A stretch of DNA of 64,000 nt from Thiocapsa roseilacustris. GTDB lineage: Bacteria > Pseudomonadota > Gammaproteobacteria > Chromatiales > Chromatiaceae. Below the pieces are notes generated by a model. The model was given only the letters and a program-made list of their open reading frames with translations, was not told where the DNA came from and searched no databases. Both the position numbers and the translations under genes were made by a program. How positions within the stretch are numbered: the first letter of the stretch is position 1; the number at the start of each line of letters is the position of its first letter. Shown one piece after another: positions 1 through 8,567 of this stretch. The stretch is from positions 29,962-93,961 of the forward strand of contig NZ_JBBWVE010000026.1 in the NCBI RefSeq assembly GCF_041903755.1. The letters run 5' to 3'.

Positions 1-92
1 AGAGCTATGAGAAGGTTGTCGGCCAACCCGGCACGGCGGTTGAGACCAGCAGCAACGCCCGCTGTCAGATATATACCTTTGAAGACTACGCC

Positions 93-452
93 GTGCCTAA
101 GGCGAAGGCACCCGCTCGACACGTCACGATCGGCGATCTGGTCGAATGTTGGGAGCAGAACCCGGAAAAGCGGGCAGCCATCGAGGAAGGCCGACATTGG
201 GTCGCGGAGACCTTTTATCCCGGTGACGGCGATACGGTGCGCACCCTGCGGCTGCGGAAAGGCTGGTCTCAAACCCGTTTGGCCGAGGCATTGGGGACGA
301 GTCAATCCCATGTTGCTCGGATCGAGCGCGGCACCGAGAACCTCGCCATTCAGACCTGCCGAAAGCTCGCTGCTGCGCTTGACATCGACTTGAACACGCT
401 GGATCAGGCGCTAAACCGGCAGGAAGCCATCGTACGAGCCAAGCAGCCATGA
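93..452 (+). CDS. XRE-family helix-turn-helix regulator (5' end uncertain)
   Basis: Small DNA-binding protein with a Cro/C1-type helix-turn-helix at about residues 52-105; the recognition region reads SQTRLAEALGTSQSHVARIE. It resembles HigA-like antitoxins and short regulators. The start used is the GTG at 93, but the frame is open to the left edge of the window, so the protein may begin earlier and belong to a longer regulator or fusion. Its stop overlaps the ATG of the next gene (449), suggesting translational coupling. The operon with a conserved hypothetical protein and an SNF2-type helicase suggests it regulates that module; this is inferred from position only. Confidence 0.75.
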   Translation: MPKAKAPARHVTIGDLVECWEQNPEKRAAIEEGRHWVAETFYPGDGDTVRTLRLRKGWSQTRLAEALGTSQSHVARIERGTENLAIQTCRKLAAALDIDLNTLDQALNRQEAIVRAKQP

Positions 453-904
453 TCGCACGCCACGTCGAGACCCTCTTTTGTGACGACATCCGCCATGAGG
501 TCGGCGGCAAGCTCTCCTATATCGGGGTCTATTCGGGGGGGCTGTTTGTTCGCGCCTTTCCGGTCACGCTACCTAAGCTCTGCCTGGCCGTCAGGATCCT
601 CACCCCCGCGAATGCACCGCTCCGATCTTTGACCTTGCAGGTCTTGAAGGATGAAGAGACCCTGCAAGAACTGATTGTGGATGATGCGGAGCTGGCGGCG
701 GCATCTGCTGTGGATGCCGACATGGAAGAAAACCAAAGGGCCGATCGGCTCCTGATGGCGCAGTTCATGTTGGTTTTTTCTCCGATACACTTCGACGGAC
801 CCTGCGTCCTAAAGGTTCGCGTTCAGACCGAGTCCGGGGAGTTTCGGGGTATGGCGCTTAAAGTGGATGCTCTGCCGACAACGCTCGCCCCCGATCCTGA
901 CTGA
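449..904 (+). CDS. conserved hypothetical protein (possibly DUF6941-like)
   Basis: A 151-residue soluble protein without signal peptide or membrane segment. The opening section (ETLFCDDIRHEVGGKLSYIG) and the beta-rich pattern that follows recall a family I remember as DUF6941; that assignment is from memory and tentative. Function unknown. The ATG overlaps the stop of the XRE gene by four bases, and the helicase gene begins 15 bases downstream, so the three look like one transcription unit. The C-terminus is acidic and proline-rich. No catalytic motif is visible. Confidence 0.7.
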   Translation: MIARHVETLFCDDIRHEVGGKLSYIGVYSGGLFVRAFPVTLPKLCLAVRILTPANAPLRSLTLQVLKDEETLQELIVDDAELAAASAVDADMEENQRADRLLMAQFMLVFSPIHFDGPCVLKVRVQTESGEFRGMALKVDALPTTLAPDPD

Positions 905-919
905 CCGGGATCGCATCCC

Positions 920-3396
920 ATGCCGCTCGATTTTCAGCCCGGACAGCGCGTCCGCCATCCCGAATTCGGTGAAGGGGTAGTGCTCGCCGTCGCCTCCGAC
1001 GGCACTGTGCGGGTCTTCTTCACCGGCGGGGAGCGGCAGGTCTTCGCCGCGTCGCTCCAGATCGTCACCTGTCGCACCGAGGCGATCATCGCGCATGTTC
1101 AGGGCGGCGCGGAGCGGCTGCGCCATGCCTGGTTGCATCTGGAGGCCTACGCGCTGCCCTTGATGGACAACGCGGCGGCGCTGACCTCCGCGCAGATCGA
1201 TCTGCTGCCGCATCAGGTTGTGTTGACGCATCAGGTCGCGACCGCCGCGCCCCGCCGCTTTTTGGTGGCGGACGAAGTCGGGCTCGGCAAGACGATCGAG
1301 ACGGCGCTGATCCTGCGTGAGCTGGCCAGTCGCCGGGAGCTGACGCGTGCCCTGATGGTCGTCCCCGCCGGCCTGGTCAGCAACTGGCACCGCGAGCTGA
1401 ACGAGGTCTTCAACCTGGATTTCGAGGTGTTCGGCACCGAGGGAGACGTCACCGACCGCAAGAGCAACGCCTTCGCCAAGCACGACCGCCTCATCGCCAG
1501 CGTCGACACCCTGAAGCGACCGGCGCGCATCAAACGCCTGAAGGAGGCGCCAACCTGGGATCTGGTGGTGTTCGACGAGGCACATCATCTGTCCGCCTAT
1601 CGCAACGGCCGCAAGGTCCGCAAGACCGAGAACTACAAACTCGCCGAGGCGCTGCGCGACCACGCGCGCGATCTGCTGCTGTTGTCCGCTACCCCACACC
1701 AAGGCGACCACTTTCGCTTCTGGATGCTGGTTCAGTTGCTCGATCCGACCCTGTTCAAGAGCCCCGAAGAGATGGTCGAGGAACGCCATCGGCTCAACGC
1801 GGTGGTCTACCGCCGCACCAAGGCCGATGCCTGCACGCCGGACGGGGCGCCGCTGTTTACGCGCCGCTGGGTGCATACGGAATCCTTTGTCATGGCCCCT
1901 GCCGAAACGGCCTTCTACGGCAAGCTGCGCGAGTATTTGCTCGATGGGTTCGACCTCGCCAAGCAGCAGGGCAACCAGGGCCGGGCGCTGGGTTTCGTGA
2001 TGACGATCTTCCAGAAGATCGCCGCATCCAGCTTCGCGGCAGTTCGGGGCACGCTGCGGCGTCGGCAACTGGCGCTGACCCTTCACGAGGCCATCCTCAA
2101 GGACCAGGCGCTGGATATCGATGGACACCAGGCCCTGATCGATGCGGCCCGGAACCTGATCCACGAGCAGACCGGTCTACCGGATGATCCGCTCGGGCGG
2201 GGCGAGGTCGAGCGTATTCTCGCCGACCTCAAGCTCCGGCTGATGCGCAAGCTGGACGAAGAGCAATTGGCCAGTGTGGCGTCATCGGAGTCGGCGGAGA
2301 CACTGACCGCCGAGGGCGAGGAGTTGGCTGCGACGGCAGTCGCGCTGGCGCTCCCCGAAGAGCGTCTGCGCATCGCCGAGGTGCTGGCCGCCTTTCCGTG
2401 CGAGCGCGAGACCAAGGCTGGAATCCGATGGACATGGAGCAGCGGATCGGACGCATCCATCGCTATGGCCAGAAGGACACGGCGCAGGTCTATAACCTGG
2501 TCCTCTCAGACACCATCGAAGGCCGGATCTTTCTGCTGCTCAACGACAAGCTCAACGAGATCGCCCGCACCCTGGGCAAGGTCGACGAGCATGGCAACGT
2601 CACGGAGGATCTGCGTGGTCAGATTCTCGGTCAGTTGAACGACCGGCTGAGCTACGACCAGCTCTATCGAGAGGCACTCTCCGACCCGGAGCTGAAACGC
2701 ACCCGCGAAGAGCTTGAAGCGGCCATGAGCAACGCCCGTGAGGCGCGTCGGGTGGTCTTCGAGCTGTTTCAGGATCTGGATCGGTTCAGCCTGGACGACT
2801 ACAAGCCCCTCGCCGACATCGACGCAGGCAAGGCGCGGCTGGTCGCCTTCCTGCGTGCGGCCGTCGAAGATCAGGGCGGACGTTACCGTGAGATCGACGC
2901 GTGCCGTTTTGAATTGACGCTCGACGCTCAAGCGGCGCCGATCCTCTGCACGCTGGACCGGGATCTCGCGCAGAGCGACGACGCTCTGGTGCTGATGGGG
3001 CTCGATCATCCGACCCTGGGCCGGCTGTCGGAGCGGTGGCGAAGCGCGCCGCCGGCCGGGATCGGCGCGGTCGCGAAGGGCGACCTGGACCAACCGATCG
3101 CCCTCAGTGTCTGGTGGGTGCAGTCCTTCGGCGGTGGCTCGGGCGCGGGCGCCGACATCATCCCGATCGCCGTCGACCTGGAGGGCAAACGCGTTCCGGC
3201 GATCGAAAAGCGCTATCGCGATGTCTTTCGGACGCCCGCGGCCCATCCGGTCTTCCAGCCGTCGGAGCGTATCGATCTGATGCACCGGCACATCGAGCCG
3301 ACCTTGCAGAGTGAGCTGAGCTATCGCGGCATCGCGAGTCCCGAAAAAGGATATGCGTCTGAATTGGTTGCCTGGGTCGAGGTCCGCCAGGAATGA
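920..3396 (+). pseudogene. SNF2/RapA-like DEAD-family helicase, internal deletion and frameshift
   Basis: The N-terminal half (920 to about 2416) has an intact helicase core: DEVGLGKT (Walker A, residues 118-125), VVFDEAHH (motif II, 219-222) and LSATPH (motif III, 256-258). The C-terminal half is in a different frame (from about 2416 to 3396) and starts abruptly at GWNPMDMEQRIGRIHRYGQ, helicase motif VI, followed by a long alpha-helical tail. The part that should hold motifs IV-V (first half of the second RecA-like domain) is absent, so a deletion near 2416 joined the halves out of frame. Relatives include RapA and the DISARM helicase DrmD; no methylase or nuclease partner is visible here. 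A functional ATPase is unlikely. Confidence 0.85.
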
Positions 3397-3630
3397 GACA
3401 GATCAAGCCCGGGAACCCAAACTGGAACGCATTACGCCGTTCATATAGCGCTGCAACTGCGACGTTCGCTGGCGGTCTTGGGTGCGAGAAAATAGGTCGT
3501 GCCATTAATCGGGGTCGGCTAAATGGAGACCTTTTCTCCCGGGTACAGCGGGAATCATTGTTCTTGCCAAGCGTAAAGGTTTGATCGCGTCGGTGGAAAT
3601 TCCGCTCTGGCAGCTGCAGGGTTCGGGGTT
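3397..3630. other. gap after helicase; no convincing gene
   Basis: A 63-codon frame (3393-3584, plus strand) overlaps the helicase stop but has no recognisable domain and atypical composition. I do not call it a gene. Confidence 0.4.
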
Positions 3631-4465
3631 GTGGCTCTGCGAGGATCTGATTGTGGCCCTCGCGGCCGAATCCGACCGTTGCTTTCTGCCTGGTGTGCGG
3701 GGGCCAGGGTTGAACGGGTGCGGGGGGCGGATTTTTTGCTAACTCGGTTTGGGCCAACCGATGGTCAAGACCTGGCCGAGCATTGCGTTGAGCCATTCAA
3801 AACCCTGCCGCGGCGCGACGATTGGATTTTCGTCATCGATGAGACGGTGGGCCCGGGTGCGCTGAAATGCTTGGTCGTGCTCGGCATTCCCGTCGCCCGG
3901 TTGGCCGAGACCGGCTAATCGCCACGGCATGGCGACATGACGGTGCTGGCCGTCGAGACGACGGTCACGAGTACCGGTGTTTGTCTTGCCGTATCGCGCG
4001 CGCTTGCCCGAGTGGACGCAGACGATCGCCGTGTCCAAGACCATCCAGACGGTCCTGAAAACCCGGGGCCTCTCGTGCGCCACACCGGCGGTGGTGCAGG
4101 CCGAGTTGGCTGCGCAGGGACCGCTGGCGGCCCCGGTGGCCGAGTTCCAGACACGGATACTCCAGCACCTCGAACACGAGGCGGCCAAGCTTCCCGCCGG
4201 GGCGACCTGGCTGGCGTCCTCCGATATCATCGAATCGGTCTTCGGCCATTACAAAGCCTTCACCGCCCGCGGCCCGCTCAAAGAAGTCGGCAGGCTCGTG
4301 CTGCTGATTCCGGCCTTCCTCTGCGAGCTCACTGCCCCGGTCATCCGCGAGGCGATGGCATCGGTGCGCACCATTGATGTCGAGCGGTGGGTCCAGACGC
4401 ACCTCGGGCCCTCCATGCTCGCACGCCGTCGGCGTGCTCTGAGACCGGCCATGAAAACTGCATGA
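3631..4465 (+). pseudogene. broken transposase (unassigned IS family)
   Basis: Two frames together look like one transposase. The upstream part carries DWIFVIDETVGPGALKCL (about 3820-3870) and ends at a TAA at 3916-3918. The downstream part (3977-4465, another frame) carries SSDIIESVFGHYKAF and a C-terminal VRTIDVERWVQTHLG, which I associate with uncharacterised DDE-type transposases in Chromatiaceae. The stop plus a +1 shift between the parts means no complete enzyme is made. Terminal inverted repeats were not identified. Family assignment is from memory of similar sequences. Confidence 0.55.
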
Positions 4466-4508
4466 ACATTTCTCGGCCTTCCGATGGGAAATTGAACAGC
4501 CTAGGCAT

Positions 4509-4541
4509 CGCCCGGCCAATTGGCCGGGCGCGGATTGAAAC
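4509..4541 (+). repeat. solitary CRISPR-repeat-like palindrome
   Basis: A perfect 22-base palindrome (4509-4530; half-site CGCCCGGCCAA) is followed at once by CGGATTGAAAC. This is the organisation of many type I/III CRISPR repeats: GC stem then an ATTGAAAC tail. No second copy lies within a spacer length on either side and no cas gene is in the window. Homology to the truncated ATPase starts immediately after the final AAAC. It is either a one-repeat remnant of a deleted array or a coincidentally similar hairpin. Confidence 0.5.
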
Positions 4542-5176
4542 CCACGGTCTGCCGCAAGGTCGCCGTCGACCTGCATCCGGGCCTCTATCGGGTGTTCTAC
4601 ATTCCGCTGTCCACCGGCAACGTGATGGACATGTACAAGACCATCGGCTGGGAGCTCGGCCTGCCGGTGGAGCGCAACCGCGCCGCGGCCTTCCGCACCA
4701 TCCGCACCGAGATCACCCGCTTGAGCCTGGAGGCCAAGCAACGCCCTGTCCTGATCGTCGACGAGGCCCATCATCTGCGCAACGAGGTGCTCGAGGATCT
4801 GCGCCTGCTCACCAACTACCAAATGGATTCGGAGAATCGCCTCTGTCTGCTGTTGGTCGGGCTCACGGAGCTGCGCCGCCGTCTGAGCATGGCGGTGCAC
4901 GAGTCGCTCGCCCAGCGCATCGTGGTGCGTCATCACGTGACCGGGCTGACCCGCGAGGAGCTGCCGGCCTATCTGACCCATCGGCTGCGCCTGGCCGGCT
5001 GCGAGCTGCCGCTGTTCGAGCCGTTCGCCGTGGAGGCGCTGTTCCAGGCCACCCGCGGCATGCCCCGCAAGGTCAATCGTCTGGCCCACTACGCGCTCAC
5101 CGGTGCGGCACTGGAACAGGCCCGCCAGGTCAGCGCCGAGCACGTGCAGACCGCCCGCGAGGAGGTCGCCCCATGA
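4541..5176 (+). pseudogene. TniB/ExeA-like AAA+ transposition ATPase, 5'-truncated
   Basis: AAA+ ATPase of the type that partners with Mu/Tn7/IS21-like transposases. Homology begins at TVCRKVAVDLHPGLYRVFY, just past where the Walker A loop should be, so the P-loop and everything before it are missing. Walker B is clear (VLIVDEAHH), followed by sensor I (LCLLLVGLTELRR) and the C-terminal lid (RGMPRKVNRLAHYAL). A start at 4520 would fall inside the palindromic repeat and read through it, which looks accidental. It overlaps the next small gene by four bases, as in intact versions of this pair. Without Walker A it cannot bind ATP normally. Confidence 0.8.
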
Positions 5177-5412
5177 ACCGGCTTCCCGAACCCTTCACCA
5201 TCCTCCTGCCCGAGGACTGGACGCCCGAGCAGGCTTGGGCCGTCCAGGATTGTTTGGATGAACTGCTCGTGCAGATCCAGGCGCGCTACGGAGCGGCCGT
5301 GCGGCAGTGGCTCGACGGCGAGGACACCGATCCGGACCCGCACCCGCCGCCCGACGCCGTCACCCAACTGGACCTCTTCGAGAACGACTTCGACGATCCG
5401 CTGCCCTTCTGA
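5173..5412 (+). CDS. small acidic protein paired with transposition ATPase
   Basis: 79 residues, starting MNRLPEPFTILLPEDWTPEQ and ending in an acidic tail (QLDLFENDFDDPLPF). The ATG at 5173 overlaps the ATPase stop (ATGA), which selects this start over the much longer upstream-open frame. The first 45 residues predict helices; the middle is a DPDPHPPPD linker. I take it as an accessory gene of the ATPase-containing element. Function unknown. Since its partner is broken, it may be decaying. Confidence 0.6.
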   Translation: MNRLPEPFTILLPEDWTPEQAWAVQDCLDELLVQIQARYGAAVRQWLDGEDTDPDPHPPPDAVTQLDLFENDFDDPLPF

Positions 5413-5424
5413 CCGACCCTCCCC

Positions 5425-5448
5425 CCCGGCGGGTCGCCACCCGCCGGG
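5425..5448 (+). terminator. GC hairpin after the ATPase operon
   Basis: Perfect 10-bp stem (CCCGGCGGGT / ACCCGCCGGG) with a CGCC loop, 13 bases past the stop of the small acidic gene. There is no T-run, so intrinsic termination is uncertain. Confidence 0.4.
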
Positions 5449-5663
5449 CACCCTCCCCACAGGCGCCCGACCCGGGCGCGTCGACCACCGCCGCGACGCA
5501 CTCCACACGCCGCCTTCGCGCTCCTCGGGCTCCTCGCACTCCTCCACCTGCCGACACTGCGCCACCGGGGTGATCAGTGCGGGAAAGCCGCGAGCATTCC
5601 GCGCGAAATAATTCGGGAATTGGGCGGTGAAACAAAGTGAGCAACAACAAGAGTCAAAAGGCG

Positions 5664-6005
5664 TCAGGCCGCATCGAGCATGAAATCAACATGCACCGCA
5701 TCAAAAGGAAAGCAGACACCTTGCGCGTCTTGTTCGATCAGGCCCGCGTCGATCAAGGCATGGAGGTCAGCATGCACCGCCTTCACATCTCGGCCGACGC
5801 GGCGCGCTACCGCTCGGATCGACAGGCTACCGGCCCCGGTCATCGCCTTGAGGATTTGCCAACGCTTGGCGGTCAACACTTCCCAGAGCAACTCTGGGCT
5901 GGCAAAACTGATCACCGGGTCACTCTGCGCGCCCGTGTTCCATGCCTGCGCAAAATCACCCAGGCTCGCACCCAGATCTTGGACCTTCATCGTCAAGATC
6001 GGCAT
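5664..6005 (-). CDS. tumA: winged-helix antitoxin-like protein (TumA / HVO_A0114 type)
   Basis: 113-residue DNA-binding protein with a winged-helix domain at about residues 45-105; SIRAVARRVGRDVKAVHADL is the recognition region. Proteins of this type are annotated HVO_A0114-family regulators and act as antitoxins to TumE-like (DUF6516) proteins. It lies directly downstream of the toxin-like gene on the minus strand and overlaps it by 13 bases, so toxin comes first. The antitoxin should neutralise the partner and autorepress the operon; both roles are inferred from the family. Confidence 0.7.
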   Translation of the reverse strand: MPILTMKVQDLGASLGDFAQAWNTGAQSDPVISFASPELLWEVLTAKRWQILKAMTGAGSLSIRAVARRVGRDVKAVHADLHALIDAGLIEQDAQGVCFPFDAVHVDFMLDAA

Positions 6006-6295
6006 CGCTCGTTCTCCTCACGCATCCGCTGACTATCGCGTTGGAAAGCCGCGACCAGCCTTTCAACTGTCTCGAAGCGGTGCGGCATTTCTTGGTCGCC
6101 CCAATGCCGATGATCACCTTTTCCGGCTTCAATGTCGTAACGCAGCAAACAAATGCCTGTACATACGAGAGCCAAGCGATACTTGAAACGGTGCACGCTG
6201 TTGCGCAACGGCTCAGGCAACCGCCAGATCACCAGCTCGGCGAACACATGCGGCGCCAGTACGACCCGTCGGCGCAAGAGCAACTCAGCCTTCAT
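5993..6295 (-). CDS. tumE: TumE-family toxin (DUF6516-like)
   Basis: About 100 residues from the ATG at 6293-6295 (MKAELLLRRR). Family hallmarks visible are VIWRLPEPLRNSVHRFKYRL and LLRYDIEAGKGDHRH. An upstream in-frame start would add 12 residues that do not resemble the family. It pairs with the winged-helix gene downstream, overlapping by 13 bases. TumE proteins are described as toxins of type II modules; the mechanism is not evident from this sequence. The C-terminal 30 residues are charged and arginine-rich. Confidence 0.75.
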   Translation of the reverse strand: MKAELLLRRRVVLAPHVFAELVIWRLPEPLRNSVHRFKYRLALVCTGICLLRYDIEAGKGDHRHWGDQEMPHRFETVERLVAAFQRDSQRMREENERCRS

Positions 6296-6374
6296 GTTGG
6301 AAAGTTTGCCAACGCCTACAGAATCGTGCATCCGCCAACAGACCGATGTGGAGCGGCGTGAAGCCGTCCGGCTC

Positions 6375-6490
6375 TCACATCAGCGTCTCGACCTCGAAGC
6401 CCACCCGGGTGCACTGCCGGCGGCTGAGCTCGATTCCGACAAGATGGATCGGCAGGCCCTCGGCGCGGTACCTCGCGGGCCGTAGGTACA
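6375..6490 (-). pseudogene. fragment resembling the C-terminus of a PD-(D/E)XK family protein
   Basis: About 35 codons ending at a TGA at 6375-6377 read GLPIHLVGIELSRRQ then VGFEVETLM. This resembles the last strand-helix of AAA-ATPase-like/PD-(D/E)XK proteins that often sit in TA-rich islands. Only the tail is present; the upstream side runs into antitoxin-like sequence at about 6478. The identification is weak. Confidence 0.3.
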
Positions 6491-6516
6491 CCGATGAACA
6501 GCTGTTGCTTTCAGCA
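6475..6516 (+). pseudogene. short fragment of a HigA-type antitoxin gene
   Basis: AGRRYTDEQLLLSA here nearly repeats AGRRYAEEQLLLRI of the intact antitoxin at 7065-7373 (nucleotides about 7158-7197). The duplicated core spans roughly 40 bases. It suggests an older antitoxin copy deleted on both sides. Confidence 0.4.
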
Positions 6517-6548
6517 TCGGGCAAAGCCGAGGTTCGGGCCAAAATGTT

Positions 6549-6574
6549 CCGGACGGGGCAAATGCCCCGTCCGG
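6549..6574. repeat. perfect 26-base hairpin
   Basis: CCGGACGGGGCA and its complement flank two central bases. The position between a fragment zone and the higBA operator suggests a terminator or an element end; no T-run follows. Confidence 0.45.
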
Positions 6575-6743
6575 CCGCGAGGGTTGCAGGATAAGGCGCG
6601 CGGCAGGGCGGTCGCGGTTTGGCGAAGACGCTTGTCGCGCCGTATCCACCGGGCGACGTGGCCAGCCGGGGTGCCGGATGCTCCTGCGGCGCATTTGTCG
6701 GGCTGAAGCCCTCCCGCGCGTCGGTCAGCGCGCTTGATGGAAA

Positions 6744-6758
6744 TACTGGAATCCAGTA
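6744..6758. promoter_or_regulatory. probable operator of the higBA-like operon
   Basis: TACTGGAATCCAGTA is a perfect 15-base inverted repeat (7+1+7) ending 10 bases before the toxin ATG. This spacing suits autorepression by the antitoxin. There is no clear ribosome-binding site between the repeat and the start codon. Confidence 0.5.
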
Positions 6759-6768
6759 CTTTTCTCAC

Positions 6769-7068
6769 ATGCGAACCGTGATCGAAACTCCGACCTTCCG
6801 CAAGCAGGCCGATGGGATCTGGTCGGAGGATGAACGACTCGATTTTGTGAGTTGGATCGCTCAGCACCCGCTATCGGGCGAGGTGATCCCCGGCGCCGAT
6901 GGAGTCAGGAAAGTCCGCTGGTCAGCGCCGTCAAAGGGTAAGCGTGGCGGAGTTCGAGTGATCTACTTCAATCTTGATGCCGAGGGATTGGTCTATCTGA
7001 TCGCCATCTATCAAAAATCGAAACAGACGAACATCCAGCCCAACGAGATCAAGAGGATCACCGAGTGA
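6769..7068 (+). CDS. higB: HigB/RelE-family toxin
   Basis: 99 residues starting at MRTVIETPTF. The RelE/HigB fold is recognisable from FRKQADGIWSEDERLDF, GVRKVRWS, KRGGVRVIYFN and the C-terminal YLIAIYQKSK. Toxins of this family are usually ribosome-dependent mRNA interferases. The upstream-open frame (from 6619) encodes nonsense, and the ATG at 6769 sits just after the palindromic operator. The stop overlaps the GTG of the antitoxin by four bases, so toxin precedes antitoxin, as in higBA and the related NadS-type pairs. Confidence 0.8.
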   Translation: MRTVIETPTFRKQADGIWSEDERLDFVSWIAQHPLSGEVIPGADGVRKVRWSAPSKGKRGGVRVIYFNLDAEGLVYLIAIYQKSKQTNIQPNEIKRITE

Positions 7069-7373
7069 ACATCGAGCAGATCGCCAAGGCCATCGAAAAA
7101 GACGCAGGGGAGGACCTGCCGGACTTGCGCGAAAGCCTAACCGAGATGAAAGCGGGACTCGCAGGCCGCAGGTACGCCGAGGAACAGCTGTTGCTCAGGA
7201 TAACCCGCAACACCTTAGGACTTTCGCAGCCAGCGTTCGCGGACTTGATTCAGACGCCCGTGGCAACCCTGCGCGACTGGGAGCAGGGCCGCTCCGTGCC
7301 GCCGGGTGCGGTGCTATGTCTATTGAAGATCGCTCTGAAGCACCCTGAGGTTCTGGCTGAGCTGGCGGCTTAA
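7065..7373 (+). CDS. higA: HigA/NadS-type HTH antitoxin
   Basis: 102 residues. The helix-turn-helix is in the C-terminal half: TRNTLGLSQPAFADLIQTPV then TLRDWEQGRSVPPGA, typical of antitoxins downstream of RelE/HigB toxins. The start is the GTG at 7065, overlapping the toxin stop. The N-terminal 35 residues (IEQIAKAIEKDAGEDLPDLR) form the probable toxin-binding helix. It probably represses from the palindrome at 6744-6758. No frameshift or truncation is seen. Confidence 0.85.
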   Translation: MNIEQIAKAIEKDAGEDLPDLRESLTEMKAGLAGRRYAEEQLLLRITRNTLGLSQPAFADLIQTPVATLRDWEQGRSVPPGAVLCLLKIALKHPEVLAELAA

Positions 7374-7848
7374 CCAAGTGAAAACTTGCGGCTTGTCAGC
7401 ACAATCGGGCCGACCGACTATGGACGAACATCCGGTGTCAAGCATAGACGCTCGGGTGCATTTGTGTACGGAGAAGGTGCGTTCGGTTGCCCCGTATCAG
7501 TGCTTTTTCGGCTGGAGGCGTCTGTTGCCGAGGGCGCGATGGCTGCGAGATGACAGGGAGGTTTCCGGGGAGGTCTCTGCGGACGTTCGGGGCCCCGGCA
7601 GGCGGGTGGCGGATGGGCCTTGTTCGTATCGCCTGCCATCGCGGCACGTGGCGCAGAGCACCACGGGGGCAGGCGTGACACCGCGGAGCGGGTGTCACGA
7701 GCTCGTTTGGTGTCACCCGTCCGTGTGGTGTCGCGCGTCCGTTTTGGGTTTGGGTGGCCCGTCGAATGGGCGAGGCCGCCGAATGCACTGCACTGATCCG
7801 CCGACCGGCGGCCTCGCGCGCAAGAGCGTCGGTCCGCACGGATTTCGA

Positions 7849-7867
7849 AAAGGGCTCGGAGCCCTTT
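7849..7867 (-). terminator. hairpin after the coiled-coil gene
   Basis: AAAGGGCTC and GAGCCCTTT form a 9-bp inverted repeat just past the minus-strand stop at 7876. The same hairpin follows the other copy at about 12108-12127. Confidence 0.5.
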
Positions 7868-7875
7868 CCGATACG

Positions 7876-8313
7876 TTAAAGCAGCTTCACCAAAGCCGCC
7901 ATAGCACCGACTTGGGCGAACATCAGCGGGATGAGCCACAGCAGTAAGCTGTTGCGGCTGCGCTCGATCGCGGCTGTCATATCGCCGCGCATTTGGACCA
8001 TTTCTTTCTGAAGCCTGAGCTCCGTCTGGCGTAGCTCGCCGCGCAACTGCTCGATCTCGGCCGTTAAATCGCCGCGCAATTGGACGATTTCTTTCTGAAG
8101 CCTGAGCTCGGTCTGGCGTAGCTCGCCACGCAACTGCTCGATGTCCTTTTGCAGGCGCAGCTCCGTCTCGCTCAGATGCGTACGCGTTGCGAGATCCGGA
8201 AGATGCGGATAACGCTCCTCCAGCCGCTCGAACGCCTCGGCGATGACGCGCGCCCGGGCGCGCTCGTCCGGCGCGCTGGCAAGGGCTTCGTAAAGCTCGA
8301 CTACGGTGCTCAT
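7876..8313 (-). CDS. coiled-coil membrane-anchored protein, copy 1
   Basis: 145 residues. A helical N-terminus (about 1-45) is followed by heptad-like repeats of LRLQKEIVQLRGDL type (about 50-118), then a single C-terminal membrane helix (LLLWLIPLMFAQVGAMAAL). The layout resembles DUF1640/CCDC90-type proteins and short coiled-coil proteins abundant in purple sulfur bacteria. The function is unknown. It is nearly identical to the 189-residue protein at 11531-12100 but lacks four 11-residue units. The ATG is shared with the second copy, and the flank upstream of it is conserved. Confidence 0.75.
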   Translation of the reverse strand: MSTVVELYEALASAPDERARARVIAEAFERLEERYPHLPDLATRTHLSETELRLQKDIEQLRGELRQTELRLQKEIVQLRGDLTAEIEQLRGELRQTELRLQKEMVQMRGDMTAAIERSRNSLLLWLIPLMFAQVGAMAALVKLL

Positions 8314-8567
8314 CGTTGTTCGCCCACGCCTTGTTGATCTGAATCGCGGTTTACGCCCATGGCCCGTCGAGCGCTTTGACGCACGGAGAACCCCGCATCA
8401 CCGTAGGGTCGGCTGCGCGGACCATCCGGTGCCCCGAACCACCGCCGGTGCCGCCCGAGGCCGTCGGTCCACACAGCGGAACCTACCGACGCCGCTCACC
8501 CGGGCCACCAACGGCTTTAGCGGGATGACCGGATCGATGGCGGCGTCTTTGCGCCGTATATGTCGGC

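Larger units (their letters stand above)
7447..8500 (-). repeat. left arm of a large inverted duplication
   Basis: The reverse complement of this arm matches 11355-12605. The coding part and the promoter-proximal flank (8314-8430) are nearly identical. The outer flank (7447-7850) has diverged further. The arm contains the shorter coiled-coil gene and an E-family palindrome near 8402-8480. The two arms bracket an Rpn-type nuclease gene and an IS3 element. The stretch 7378-7870 holds no other gene. Confidence 0.85.

Noticed and set aside
4440..4545. True CRISPR array
   Set aside because: Only one repeat-like unit; GAAATTGAAC at 4487-4496 is too dissimilar and the spacing is too short to be a second repeat.
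4387..5172. Upstream extension of the small acidic protein frame
   Set aside because: Runs out of frame through the ATPase with R/P/G-rich composition; the ATG at 5173 with ATGA overlap is the natural start.
7378..7947. 189-codon plus-strand frame
   Set aside because: Lies in the diverging outer flank of the inverted duplication; the corresponding region of the other arm is not open in the same frame.
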